NCBI GenBank assembly: GCA_016934935.1
Contig: JAFGRW010000041.1
Coordinates: 1 to 64,000 of the forward strand
Length of the DNA: 64,000 nucleotides
Direction of reading: 5' to 3'
Origin: Spirochaetota bacterium
GTDB taxonomy: Bacteria > Spirochaetota > UBA4802 > JAFGJZ01
Shown here piece after piece: positions 18,175 to 27,230 of this stretch. A program made the translations under genes and the position numbers. Every line of letters begins with the position of its first letter. The stretch's first letter is position 1. The notes under the pieces are model-generated. The model did no database searches, was not told where the DNA came from, and saw only the letters and a list, made by a program, of their open reading frames with translations.

Positions 18175-18358
18175 GGGGACGGAGATATTATCCAGAAAAC
18201 ACCACCGTCCCCGTTTTCCCGAGAAAATCCCATCAGAATGACCACCGTCCCCTTTTCCCGAGATAATCCCATCAGAAACGTCACCGTCCCCTTTCCCCGA
18301 GAAAATCCGATCAGAATGACCACCGTCCCCAAATTCAAGAGGAAACGTCACCGTCCCC
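18175..18358. repeat. REP cluster C: 39-40 bp tandem array
   Basis: After an opening GGGGACGGAGATATTATCC, units beginning CCACCGTCC or TCACCGTCC start at 18202, 18242, 18281, 18320 and 18348 (spacing 40, 39, 39, 28). Unit ends alternate between CAGAATGA and CAGAAACG. The opening segment closely matches one in cluster B near 17220-17262, so both derive from one longer element. No gene was seen in 17989-18408. Confidence 0.85.
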
Positions 18359-18408
18359 TTTTCTTACCCTTTTCTTACACGTCCTTACTCAGTATCATAA
18401 ATTTATAA

Positions 18409-18963
18409 TTATGGTGCTGCGGTGCGAACAGGCAACACATAGTAGTAATCCACCTTAGAATAGATATACGAAACATATCCAGCAATACACCACGCGGAAT
18501 TATTGTTTAAGCTCGTCGCGGTTGTAGAGCTCCAATAAAAACCAAGTTGTATATCCGTAAAACCCTGGCTGTTTAGCCAGTTAATATAAACACCCTGACT
18601 ATAATTTTTCAATGTCTCGAGCTCGTTGATTGAGGGCAATCGCCAGTCGCTATGACCAGCGTAATTTAAGTCATCGCAGTATGCAATTGCAGTTTCCCAA
18701 TTTCGGGTTATTGAATCCGGTGATTGTAACCACATAAGGCCTGTCATATTATCAATAACTGTACCGTCACCATTATCAAAGAAGCGCGTCGAAGGAAAAT
18801 TGATACCTGCCTGATAAGTGCCGTCATCATATGCATTATATTCTGTTGTCTGCCCAGTGACCGAAAGCTGCTTGCCCGACACGGCCGAGTACAGCAAAAC
18901 ACCCCCCATAAGCAGAAACGCAAACAACGACAGTTGAATTATTATGTTTTGTAACTTATTCAT
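18409..18963 (-). CDS. Exported DUF1566 (Lcl C-terminal-like) protein
   Basis: A 184-residue protein with an N-terminal signal or anchor segment (about 7-27). It is followed by a complete DUF1566 domain: FDNGDGTVIDNMTGLMWLQ, a WETAIAYCDDL region, GHSDWRLPSINELETL, FYWSSTT and the closing VLPVRTA. DUF1566 domains occur on surface or secreted proteins of many environmental bacteria and fold like FGE/C-type-lectin modules; function is unknown. The ATG at 18963 has a strong GGAGG, so the upstream in-frame start at 19089 was discarded. The next gene upstream encodes a longer relative with the same domain. Confidence 0.75.
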   Translation of the reverse strand: MNKLQNIIIQLSLFAFLLMGGVLLYSAVSGKQLSVTGQTTEYNAYDDGTYQAGINFPSTRFFDNGDGTVIDNMTGLMWLQSPDSITRNWETAIAYCDDLNYAGHSDWRLPSINELETLKNYSQGVYINWLNSQGFTDIQLGFYWSSTTATSLNNNSAWCIAGYVSYIYSKVDYYYVLPVRTAAP

Positions 18964-19101
18964 TATGCCTCCGGTTTGATTTTTATGTCTATAGAAATTT
19001 TTAACTAGTAAATATTTAGGTAAGAATAACATTTCAATAATTCCAAATACTCCAAATATCAGAGAATCAACACCCTTGCCTAGCATCATAATTTCTTATA
19101 A

Positions 19102-20640
19102 TTATGGTGTTGAGGAGCGTACAGGCAGCACGAAAAGTTGATCACCCGACTTATCACCGTGTAAAATGTTTCCGAACCTCATACGGAGCATTAACGCAGA
19201 GGATGTATTAGACGAAGTAGTCGAACTCCAGTAATGACTAACCTTAAAGTTTGTAAAGCCTTGACTGTTTAGCCAGGTTACAGGCGAGCTCTGACCATGA
19301 TGTACCAGGCTGCGCAGTTCTCTCACATTGGGCATGCGCCAATCGCTGTAGCTATTAGAAAGACCTTCGCAATATGTAATGGCATTTGACCAGGTACGTG
19401 TTGTCGAATCCGGATTTTTAAGCCATACAAGTCCGGTCATCTCATCTCTTATGGAATCCGGACCATCAGCGGTAAAGCGCGGCGAAGGCCAGCTGACGCC
19501 ATGTTGTGTCGCACCATCTTCATTTGGATTAAGGGTATACCCGGAAATCGCTCCAGCACCTGTCTTAAAAACAGGTATGGCACGGTATACCTCTACAGTG
19601 TAGGTACGTGTGGTTATTCCGTTTTCGGCAGTAACTACGATAGTCGCGGTATTGGCACCCACAGAAAGGTTATTCATTGTAAAAACAGTACCCGAAACCA
19701 CTTCAACACCATTTACGGTTATCGTTGAATCGCTTTGGGCGGCAGTTGCCGTTAATGAGACCGACTGGGTATCGTTGTAAGTCGGGTTGGCTCTGTCGCT
19801 AAACGGTACAGGCGCGTTAAGATATGATACCCTGCCAGGATCAAAAGCCGGTTGAAGGATACCCTTTGTGAAGTCAAGTGATGCAAGATTCGCGTCACTG
19901 TTTGGTTCATCAAACATGGCCGTCACAATACCGGCATTGGCACTATTACCAGCAGAGACGGCTCCCTCTACACTAAAAACATTGGATGGTATTCCATTAA
20001 AAGTATAACCGGTCTTTGGGGTTAGAGAAATAACCGCGGTATAAACAGTATTTGCTGCAGGAATATAGTGATCAGGCGACCATGTCACGGTACCTGTAAA
20101 CTGTTCGGTTTCATCAATCACCGTAACAGGTGTTTGCCCATATTTAGGCGCTCTCAATCCTCTGATGGTTGAAATTGTAACAATATTCAGCCCTCTTTTT
20201 ACCAGCACAGTGTACGTCTTTGTAAAAGCGTTATCAGCCGAAGTGACTGTTACATCAATTTCGTTTGTACCCATATCAAGTTGTACGGGGGCAGAGGCCG
20301 TTGCGGAAACAACAGACGCGCCATTGACTTTGACTGTTGCCCCGGCACCGGCAACCGTGGGTGTTACAGTAATATAATTGGTCTCATAACTTACCTCTGT
20401 TGTGTACGTCAGAGTATCAGGAGAAAAAACCGGAAACAGTGCCGCGCGCGAAATAGTCAAGTTTAAGAGTTTTGGTGCTTGCGTCGCATTATCTTCGCCA
20501 TTTTCATTATTATTTCCATTGATTACATCTTGTGCATTATTTAAATCGGCCGATTGATAACTGTTTACCAAATCATCACAGGACATACAATAAAACAAAA
20601 GCAATATAGAGATTATTATACTGAATGTTTTATTAATCAT
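19102..20640 (-). CDS. Lipoprotein with cadherin-like domains and a C-terminal DUF1566 domain
   Basis: A 512-residue exported protein with a hydrophobic start followed by YCMSCDD, a relaxed spirochaetal-type lipobox. Two cadherin-like beta-sandwich domains (about 54-150 and 250-352) show the pattern 'L..SP.FSP.TL.YT..V' then 'G..V.VNG..V'. Between them is a beta-rich segment of unknown type (about 152-245). The last 140 residues form DUF1566 (DEMTGLVWLKN, YSDWRMPNVRELRSL, HYWSSTT, VLPVRSS). Likely displayed on the cell surface. AGGAGT precedes the ATG. It lies 15 bases after the HAMP-like gene and is probably cotranscribed with it. Confidence 0.72.
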   Translation of the reverse strand: MINKTFSIIISILLLFYCMSCDDLVNSYQSADLNNAQDVINGNNNENGEDNATQAPKLLNLTISRAALFPVFSPDTLTYTTEVSYETNYITVTPTVAGAGATVKVNGASVVSATASAPVQLDMGTNEIDVTVTSADNAFTKTYTVLVKRGLNIVTISTIRGLRAPKYGQTPVTVIDETEQFTGTVTWSPDHYIPAANTVYTAVISLTPKTGYTFNGIPSNVFSVEGAVSAGNSANAGIVTAMFDEPNSDANLASLDFTKGILQPAFDPGRVSYLNAPVPFSDRANPTYNDTQSVSLTATAAQSDSTITVNGVEVVSGTVFTMNNLSVGANTATIVVTAENGITTRTYTVEVYRAIPVFKTGAGAISGYTLNPNEDGATQHGVSWPSPRFTADGPDSIRDEMTGLVWLKNPDSTTRTWSNAITYCEGLSNSYSDWRMPNVRELRSLVHHGQSSPVTWLNSQGFTNFKVSHYWSSTTSSNTSSALMLRMRFGNILHGDKSGDQLFVLPVRSSTP

Positions 20641-20655
20641 TATGTGTACTCCTGA

Positions 20656-21261
20656 TTAAAACTTAAACTTTTCGATTATTATTGTAGTATCTAAATTAGC
20701 GATTTTTAAAATTTCTACCAGCTCTCTAAAGTTTTTAAAAAGATCCTTAAAATTGTCATTTTTTCTTAGAGGGCGCACTTCGGGAAATTTACCCTGTTTT
20801 AGCTCTGTGATATATCTGTTCAGCACAAAAAGAGGTCCGGCTGTCCGGTGGGTCAATCTGATATATACAAGAAGAATAACAACAGTCTGAACAGCAAGCA
20901 GAACCAACAGCATAACAAAAAAGCGCCAGTTTACCATATTAATATGCGATACAACCGAGACTGTCTCTTCCAGCATTTCACTATTATTACGCATATCCCC
21001 TTCAATGACCTCACGGGATATCTTTATCGAATCAAGATTCCGTGACTCTGATAGATAGAGCAGTGAGGTAAAGAGTTCCTGCTGATTTTTCATAAAAGAA
21101 GTCTGGTTTTGCACTACTCTCTCAAGTTTGACACTGTAGCTCCATGCAAGATAACCGATAACAATCAAAATAGCTGTTACAACTATCCCGGTAACAGTTA
21201 CTGCAACAGCAGTTGTCTTTAACTGGTATCCGCTGTTTATCAAAAATCTGCGCCTTTTCAT
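20656..21261 (-). CDS. Two-helix membrane protein with HAMP-like domain
   Basis: A 201-residue protein with transmembrane segments at about 17-43 and 113-134. Between them is an extracytoplasmic helical stretch of about 70 residues. After the second segment, RLTHRTAGPLFVLNRYITEL begins a HAMP-like helix pair that ends soon after DLFKNFRELVEIL. No kinase, cyclase or chemotaxis output domain follows, so it would need a partner or act as a structural sensor. The start TAATG overlaps the stop of the upstream gene by one base, which strongly suggests coupling. Confidence 0.65.
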   Translation of the reverse strand: MKRRRFLINSGYQLKTTAVAVTVTGIVVTAILIVIGYLAWSYSVKLERVVQNQTSFMKNQQELFTSLLYLSESRNLDSIKISREVIEGDMRNNSEMLEETVSVVSHINMVNWRFFVMLLVLLAVQTVVILLVYIRLTHRTAGPLFVLNRYITELKQGKFPEVRPLRKNDNFKDLFKNFRELVEILKIANLDTTIIIEKFKF

Positions 21262-22223
21262 TAAAAGTTCCTTTTTATTCCCATGTTTATCATATAAAAT
21301 GAGGACATTGTATCATTTTCCAGGTTAAGATGCAGCGTTGGGCGTATAATAAAAGAGTAGAGGTCAGAGAAACCATACCCGCACTCGAAACCTGTAAAAA
21401 TCACAGGGTTAAGGTGAACGTTTAACCCGCTTTTACCATTTTTGACGCCATCAATAATATGGATATTGTACCCAATGCCAGCTGATGGAGCAGCAGAAAA
21501 ACTTCCACTCTGCCATGCCCGATAACCCGCGCCCGCATAAAGTGATGTTAACTGCCCAAATTCGATATTGTTAGAAGTATCATCCAGCAACAAAGCATTT
21601 AACATAACCGAGATAACAAGTTTTTTAACAGCCGCGGCACTTATATCCAGCGCCAACGATACTCCATAACCATAACCGGCTATATTGTCATAATTATGCC
21701 CCGCATGCAGATACGCCGGAGACAAGGACAACCCGGTAACACTGAACATACCATCAGTTAAATCAGGCGAAGATTCCGGTTTTTGCGAAACAGCACCCTC
21801 GCTTCTGTAATAATTGCGTATTTTATAAGAAAAAACAGTTGTTTCGTTTAAGATATCTTCCCAATTATCGGTTTCGTATATGTATACAAGGTCAGTCTTT
21901 CCGGTTTTTTTATTATGAACCTTTACAGTTACTGTATAACTGTTTTCAAAAACATCTTCTGTGATATAACGACTTATTTTATTTTCACCTGTTTTATCAC
22001 GTTCCAGGATAATTTTACAATTTACTACAGCCCCATCCTGCGTGCTCTCGCTGCCAAGTACAGAATCAAGAATATTCTGTATCTGCCGCTTTTCGTGCCG
22101 CGACACCCCTGTCCCCTCGACTTTTTTTATCGTAACAGACTCATTCGAAACCTGAGCAGGACAACAGTCAATAACAGAAAACAGAGCAACAAAAAAGATT
22201 AAAGCAAGCCTTAAAAACTTCAC
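21261..22223 (-). CDS. Exported protein with barrel-like C-terminal half, unknown function
   Basis: A 320-residue protein starting with a signal peptide (MKFLRLALIFFVALF...). A mixed N-terminal domain of about 120 residues follows (VEGTGVSRHEKRQIQNIL). The C-terminal half alternates aromatic and glycine-rich strands (LYAGAGYRAW, AGIGYNIHI, FECGYGFSDLY) and ends in MGIKRNF. A terminal Phe and such strands suggest an outer-membrane beta-barrel. The GTG at 22223 with AAAGG before it was chosen because the signal peptide then starts normally; an in-frame ATG is at 22241. Not recognised as a named family. Confidence 0.6.
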   Translation of the reverse strand: MKFLRLALIFFVALFSVIDCCPAQVSNESVTIKKVEGTGVSRHEKRQIQNILDSVLGSESTQDGAVVNCKIILERDKTGENKISRYITEDVFENSYTVTVKVHNKKTGKTDLVYIYETDNWEDILNETTVFSYKIRNYYRSEGAVSQKPESSPDLTDGMFSVTGLSLSPAYLHAGHNYDNIAGYGYGVSLALDISAAAVKKLVISVMLNALLLDDTSNNIEFGQLTSLYAGAGYRAWQSGSFSAAPSAGIGYNIHIIDGVKNGKSGLNVHLNPVIFTGFECGYGFSDLYSFIIRPTLHLNLENDTMSSFYMINMGIKRNF

Positions 22224-22286
22224 ATAAGCACCTTTGATCATAAATATGTTAATATGCTATTATCCCGGAATATATACATATTAGTA

Positions 22287-24695
22287 TTAATTTGCAAAAG
22301 CCCTAACAGCCCTAACCCTGGTTAAAAAGTCCTTTGGAAATACCGACTGGCAGCCGTTATCAAAATCCTGCCCCCAAACCTCTACGGCATAGGTCTCTGA
22401 TGAGGACCAATAATAATTATTAGAGAAACCGCCAACTCCGCCTGCAGGTACATCCGGATTCTGAACGGTCAAATAGTCTTCATATTTTAACCCTTTAAGA
22501 TTCCAGCACATATACCATAATTCATTCTTTGATGGTAAAAACCAATCACTATAACCACCATAATTTAAATACGTGCATAACTTTGCCGCATAATCGTCTT
22601 TGTTTTCATAGGGTTCATATGTACCAAATTGTGTGACAATATCGGTTGTATTCTGTGTTCCGGTACCAATCTCGGTACCACCTGCACCTGATACTTCGGT
22701 ATTAAAACCACCCCACACCTTATCGGTCCATTCGGTTGATACCGGTGCCGCTTCAAGGTATTGACCCCAACTCTGTACAGAACCCGCGTCGTAAAATATC
22801 AGACCGCCAGCCGGGCCGGGCAGTCTTAATGCTGTATATATTGCGTACAACACAGTATCTGACCCTATTGTAAAAGTGCTTCCCGGCTTGTATTGAGCTG
22901 CTGTGGCAGACGCATCAGTATCCCATCCGATAAACACTTTTTTTGTTGTACCCCATATAATTTCGCCCTCAAGAAATCCGCTATTGCCTGATACAGTTAT
23001 TGTATCACCATTTCTATAGGATGTACTGTCAACAGGCACTGTACCTGAGGTATTACCTGTACCGACATGGTAGATAACACAATACAGTCTCGTTACCACT
23101 ACCCTGTATGTTTTAGTAACAGTAGAATCCTCAGACGTAACTGCTACTGTTATAGTGTTTTGACCAGCAGCAAGGCTAATCGGGCCGGAAGCCGTACCAG
23201 ACGCAACGAGCACACCGTTTACAGTAACACTCGCCCCAGCGCCTGCGACAACAGGCGTAACCGTTATCAAGGTTACCGTATTATCTACCTGAGCTGTATA
23301 CGAAATTGTGTTAACATCAAACACTGGCGACAGCGATCCGGCAGATATGGACAAACCGGAAAGATCGGCGTTATTGGAAGAATCTTCCCAACTTAATCTT
23401 GTAACAACAACAGTGCAGGTTTTTGTAGTTATATTATCTTCTGCGGTAACCACTATAGTTATCGTGTTTTGTCCAACTTCAAGTGCTATCCAGTCAGATA
23501 CCATACCGGAAACAACGGATACGCCGTTTACAGTAACACTAGCGCTGACACCTGCAGCTGTGGGTGTTACTTTTATTGATGATATATTATTATTAACCTG
23601 CGCAGTATAAGCATCTGTGTTTTCTGCAAACGAAGGTGAAAGCACACCTGATGACAGAGACAGATTTGACAAATTAGCATTATCACTTGGCACATCAAGC
23701 CTTGTAACAACAACATAATATGTTTTTATTCTTATACCAGCTGTAACCACTATTGTTATAGTAGTTTGTCCAACAGCCAAACCTATTGAACCAGAGGCAG
23801 AGCCGGAAGCGACAGACACATCATTTACAGTAACACTGGCGCCGATACCCGCGACAGTAGGGGTTACTGCTATCGATGAAATGCTATTATTCACCTCTGC
23901 CGTATAGTAAATTCTGCTTTCACTGAACGAAGGAGATATGGTTCCTGATGACAATGACAAATCGGACAAATTAGCATTATTGCTTGAAGATTCAAGCCTT
24001 GTAATAACAACAATATATGTCTTGTTAGTTATATTATCTGCAGAAGTAACAACTGTTGTTACAATATTTTGTCCAACCGCCAGAGGAACCGTATTTGAGG
24101 CTGAACCAGAGGCAACGGTTATGCCTCTTACCTTGACATTCGCGCCAGCACCCGCAACTGTGGGTGTAATCGCTATCGAAGATGTACTATTGTCCACTTC
24201 AGTTGTATAATAAGTAATGTCCGCAGAAAACGAAGGTGAAAGTGTACCTGATGACAAAGAAAGATCTGCAAGGTTCGCATTATTGCTTAAAGATACCAGC
24301 CTTGTGACAACAACTGTATAGGTCATAGACGTTGTATTATCATCGGCAGTCACTTTAATAGTGATTGTATTTTGACCAGCGGAAAGTGAAATTGAGGCAG
24401 AAGCTGTACCGGAAGAAGCAATGTTTCCATTTATAGATATTGTCGCATCATCATCTGCTGATGTCGCAGTTATTGTAATGGCTGAAACCGAATTGTCAAC
24501 TTCAGCACTATATTCTTTTTTTGATTGAACAAATGAGGGTGAAAGATTACCGCTGGATAATTCAAGAGATTCAAGATTTACATTATGTCCATTTACCAGA
24601 CCGCCATCTCCGTTTTCATTATCTGAACCATCACATGTCGTTAAAACCAGACTTATTGGAAGCAACAGTATAACCATAAGTACGATGTGTTTCAT
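22287..24695 (-). CDS. Large surface lipoprotein: five cadherin-like repeats, a Listeria-Bacteroides-type repeat and DUF1566
   Basis: An 802-residue protein with signal peptide and probable lipid-modified Cys21 (VLTTC). Five cadherin-like repeats of about 95 residues follow at roughly 39-133, 139-234, 239-333, 339-434 and 442-537. Each reads NANL..L.LSSG.LSPSF and ends in YTVVVTRL. Next comes a Listeria-Bacteroides-type repeat (about 538-622, with VFIGWDTDA) and a DUF1566 domain (about 625-802, with YSDWFLPSKNEL and YYWSSS). The tandem repeats look like a stalk and the last domain a tip. GGAGG precedes the ATG. It is the third DUF1566 protein within 6.3 kb. Confidence 0.78.
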   Translation of the reverse strand: MKHIVLMVILLLPISLVLTTCDGSDNENGDGGLVNGHNVNLESLELSSGNLSPSFVQSKKEYSAEVDNSVSAITITATSADDDATISINGNIASSGTASASISLSAGQNTITIKVTADDNTTSMTYTVVVTRLVSLSNNANLADLSLSSGTLSPSFSADITYYTTEVDNSTSSIAITPTVAGAGANVKVRGITVASGSASNTVPLAVGQNIVTTVVTSADNITNKTYIVVITRLESSSNNANLSDLSLSSGTISPSFSESRIYYTAEVNNSISSIAVTPTVAGIGASVTVNDVSVASGSASGSIGLAVGQTTITIVVTAGIRIKTYYVVVTRLDVPSDNANLSNLSLSSGVLSPSFAENTDAYTAQVNNNISSIKVTPTAAGVSASVTVNGVSVVSGMVSDWIALEVGQNTITIVVTAEDNITTKTCTVVVTRLSWEDSSNNADLSGLSISAGSLSPVFDVNTISYTAQVDNTVTLITVTPVVAGAGASVTVNGVLVASGTASGPISLAAGQNTITVAVTSEDSTVTKTYRVVVTRLYCVIYHVGTGNTSGTVPVDSTSYRNGDTITVSGNSGFLEGEIIWGTTKKVFIGWDTDASATAAQYKPGSTFTIGSDTVLYAIYTALRLPGPAGGLIFYDAGSVQSWGQYLEAAPVSTEWTDKVWGGFNTEVSGAGGTEIGTGTQNTTDIVTQFGTYEPYENKDDYAAKLCTYLNYGGYSDWFLPSKNELWYMCWNLKGLKYEDYLTVQNPDVPAGGVGGFSNNYYWSSSETYAVEVWGQDFDNGCQSVFPKDFLTRVRAVRAFAN

Positions 24696-24777
24696 ACGAA
24701 CCTCCTGAAACAGATATACTAAACGAATTACTTATTTTTATAAAGTCAATGTATATTTTAAGATATCAACCAGAAAA

Positions 24778-24819
24778 CACCACCGTCCCCTTTTCTCAAA
24801 GAGAAACATCACCGTCTCC
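24778..24819. repeat. REP pair upstream of the 802-residue lipoprotein gene
   Basis: CACCACCGTCCCC (24778-24790) and a degenerate copy, CATCACCGTCTCC (24807-24819), lie in the gap between two lipoprotein genes. The rest of 24696-25010 holds a terminator and no gene. Confidence 0.75.
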
Positions 24820-24881
24820 AATTCCCGGATTTCCCCGATTTCGAAATCTGACAGGTTCCAGTTTCGATGGGCAAATAACGA

Positions 24882-24909
24882 AAAAAACGGAGCTTTTGCT
24901 CCGTTTTTT
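24882..24909. terminator. Bidirectional intrinsic terminator
   Basis: AAAAAACGGAGC (24882-24893) and GCTCCGTTTTTT (24898-24909) form a perfect 12-bp stem with a TTTT loop. On the minus strand it would end transcription from the lipoprotein gene at 25117-26730. Confidence 0.8.
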
Positions 24910-25012
24910 CGAATCAAATTGATCCCAATGTACATTTATCAAAAACTAATAGCGGAACACGTAAATCATCATCTTAAATAAAAGATAATTGTACGCTACT
25001 ACTTTACTCCGG

Positions 25013-25059
25013 TTAACCCAATTCAAAGTAGTCAAAACTATCCCCCGAAATATCATCCC
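25013..25059 (-). pseudogene. 3' remnant of a paralogue of the 25117-26730 lipoprotein gene
   Basis: On the minus strand this 47-base stretch reads DDISGDSFDYFELG and a TAA stop. The intact gene ends DDISGSVFDYFELD and a stop. The nucleotide match is also strong, for example GAAATATCATC and TCAAA(A/G)TAGTCAAAA in both. The coding similarity stops exactly where a REP element begins (25060). This looks like the tail of a lost tandem paralogue. Confidence 0.7.
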
Positions 25060-25077
25060 GGAAACACCACCGTCCCC
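25060..25077. repeat. Single REP element
   Basis: GGAAACACCACCGTCCCC adjoins the paralogue remnant at 25013-25059. It lies between that remnant and the intact gene's 3' end. Confidence 0.75.
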
Positions 25078-25116
25078 ATTATTACCGCCCAATTTCTCTT
25101 TACCTCGTCACTGTAA

Positions 25117-26730
25117 TTAATCAAGTTCAAAATAGTCAAAAACAGATCCTGAAATATCATCTAGCGAAATAAGATAATCAGGTAAAGCGGTATGGGCGCC
25201 ATCTACTTCCCCTTGATAGATGATCTCTTCCCAGCCTCGGGCAATAAAGATAACAGGCTTATAGGGTCCCAAGTCATTATTGCTTCCAAGATTGAGTATA
25301 TCACTAACAATATTTAGATCAGTATCCATTTTAACAATAATCTGTGAAGAACTTCCACTAACATAGATGAATCCCGATTTATAAATTACATCAACGTTAG
25401 AATTTTCACCATACCCGGAACCCAAGATATCTTCAAATGTAAGATAATCATTTTCATCATAATTCAGTTCAAAAGAGCTATTGATGTTTATTTTTAAAAC
25501 TTGTGAATTACGATTATTCCTATTATCGATAAAACCAATTACCAGATTTCCGGAACCTAATGACTCAACAGCTCTTAAATATTGATATTGATCTGTATCT
25601 ATAATTATACTGCAATCAATTATATTTACGCTTTTACTGTCTATATTAAGCACATAGATAGAATCATCAGTCCCGACATACAGCCTTCTCGAAGCAGAAT
25701 CAAGACTGATTGCATGTGATATCGGCATTGTCCAGCTAGCGCCAATCATAACTTCTGGCTCAGATGAAATTTTGTTGTAACGATATACCTGCCCGATATC
25801 TTCCGAAAATAGAACATACGCCCGGCCCGCATCATCCAAATCTACATCAACAAGAGGACTTGAAGCCGGGAATGTTTCTGAATCAATTACTCCGGGATTA
25901 CTATCGTCCATGCTCTTGTATACAAGGATTCTATTATTATATTTATCAGGAACAACAAGCTTGCTTTTGGACATGGCCATGCTTACCGGAACGTTAACCG
26001 ATGTTCCGGAGACAGAACCTACTTTTATTGATCCTGAATATTCCAGTACAAATGAAGTATCGTCGGTTGAGGTATAGGCAGTGATATTTATCGCGGCATT
26101 TGTTAAGCCTGGCACACCTATATCAATATTACGATTTGAAGTTTTTCTGGTAAAAATTTTAGAGTAACCATCGGCTTGAACATTGAACTTAACCGATTGA
26201 ACTGTCGAAAGCGACGCGAAATTTTCTGTCGCGTATTTTAGCTCAAATTTGAGCGCAACACCTATACGGGTTACCTTGATTACAACAGAACGATATCTTT
26301 TTCCTGATGTAGTATCGAAATGGAAGGTGAAATAATTCGGCCCCATTTCCAGAGGCAAGCCCAGATCTGCTTTTCGTGTTTCAGCATTGTAGACTGGTAC
26401 TTTGGTGGATCGCCCGTTTGTCCAGATTTTTAATCCATCAGCAAGATTCAAACTTCGTGAAAGAGAAGGAGGCAAGGTCACGCTGACATCTATCTCGGAT
26501 TCAGTAGTATCATCGAGTTCAACTGAATCGGTACCGGTAACATCGGTACCGTTTACAGTAAGATCTTCCATCTCAACGACTTCTGCGTCTTCAGGAAAAT
26601 CGCCAAGATCAACAGCCTCATCAAGTATCGGATCCAGGGTTACTTTGTCATCATCTCCTGATGATCCGCCACAGGCTGCAAGACTTACTATAGTCAAAAT
26701 AATAAAAAAAGAAAATAATCCTTTTTTCAT
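25117..26730 (-). CDS. Lipoprotein with C-terminal beta-propeller-like region, unknown function
   Basis: A 537-residue protein with a canonical lipobox, SLAACGG. An acidic segment (DLGDFPEDAEVVEMEDL) follows, then beta-rich domains. From about residue 265 to the end, repeats such as LVVPDKYNNRILVYKS, RAYVLFSEDIGQVYRY and RRLYVGTDDSIYVLNI resemble NHL/SMP-30-type propeller blades. Such domains usually bind carbohydrate or protein partners at the cell surface. The ATG at 26730 has GGAGG seven bases upstream; an in-frame start at 26742 adds only four residues. A vestige of a paralogue lies directly downstream. Confidence 0.65.
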   Translation of the reverse strand: MKKGLFSFFIILTIVSLAACGGSSGDDDKVTLDPILDEAVDLGDFPEDAEVVEMEDLTVNGTDVTGTDSVELDDTTESEIDVSVTLPPSLSRSLNLADGLKIWTNGRSTKVPVYNAETRKADLGLPLEMGPNYFTFHFDTTSGKRYRSVVIKVTRIGVALKFELKYATENFASLSTVQSVKFNVQADGYSKIFTRKTSNRNIDIGVPGLTNAAINITAYTSTDDTSFVLEYSGSIKVGSVSGTSVNVPVSMAMSKSKLVVPDKYNNRILVYKSMDDSNPGVIDSETFPASSPLVDVDLDDAGRAYVLFSEDIGQVYRYNKISSEPEVMIGASWTMPISHAISLDSASRRLYVGTDDSIYVLNIDSKSVNIIDCSIIIDTDQYQYLRAVESLGSGNLVIGFIDNRNNRNSQVLKININSSFELNYDENDYLTFEDILGSGYGENSNVDVIYKSGFIYVSGSSSQIIVKMDTDLNIVSDILNLGSNNDLGPYKPVIFIARGWEEIIYQGEVDGAHTALPDYLISLDDISGSVFDYFELD

Positions 26731-27230
26731 AACATCCTCCATTTAACAAATACTGTTCTGCTCAATCTATAAACGCTATAAAGACTATAAACAAAGTTCG
26801 GTCATTCTGATTAGATATTCGCAACTTCTATTGATTTCAACAGGGAACTTGCCCTTGCAGATTACTCCTGGTAGAATAACCCAACGGGTAACACGAAAAA
26901 TTCCTACAAATCAGGCACATAAACCATATTGCCTTCTGAACTATGGTAATTCTTCGAAGTTCCTTATTGCTATACCTAGTGTTTCAAAAAACAAACAACA
27001 CTCAAATATAAAAGCACAAATATTTTTAAAAGTGACAATATAAAACAGTTCTAGATTTTTATATTTTTTAAAGAACCTATAGCAGGCAAAAAAGCGAATG
27101 GTACTATTAAGATAAACGAATTAGTCTATTTTACAAGCCAAAAATGATTTTTTGATACAATATTACAAAAAACATCAGACCGTACGGACGGGTTTTATAA
27201 TTTCCAACAAAATAGTGATACTTTTATTTT
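26731..27230. other. Intergenic stretch without recognised gene
   Basis: About 500 bases between the lipoprotein gene and a REP cluster. The one open frame of about 70 codons (26831-27043) has no convincing ribosome-binding site or family resemblance. CCGTACGG at 27180-27187 is a small palindrome. Nothing else stands out. Confidence 0.4.

Noticed and set aside
18175-18358. Possible CRISPR array
   Set aside because: The units are repeated along their full length, with no unique spacers, and no cas genes are in the window.
18409-20640. Template/variable repeat pair of a diversity-generating retroelement between the two DUF1566 genes
   Set aside because: Their 3' ends are similar in protein but too different in DNA, without the A-biased mismatch pattern, and no reverse transcriptase is present.
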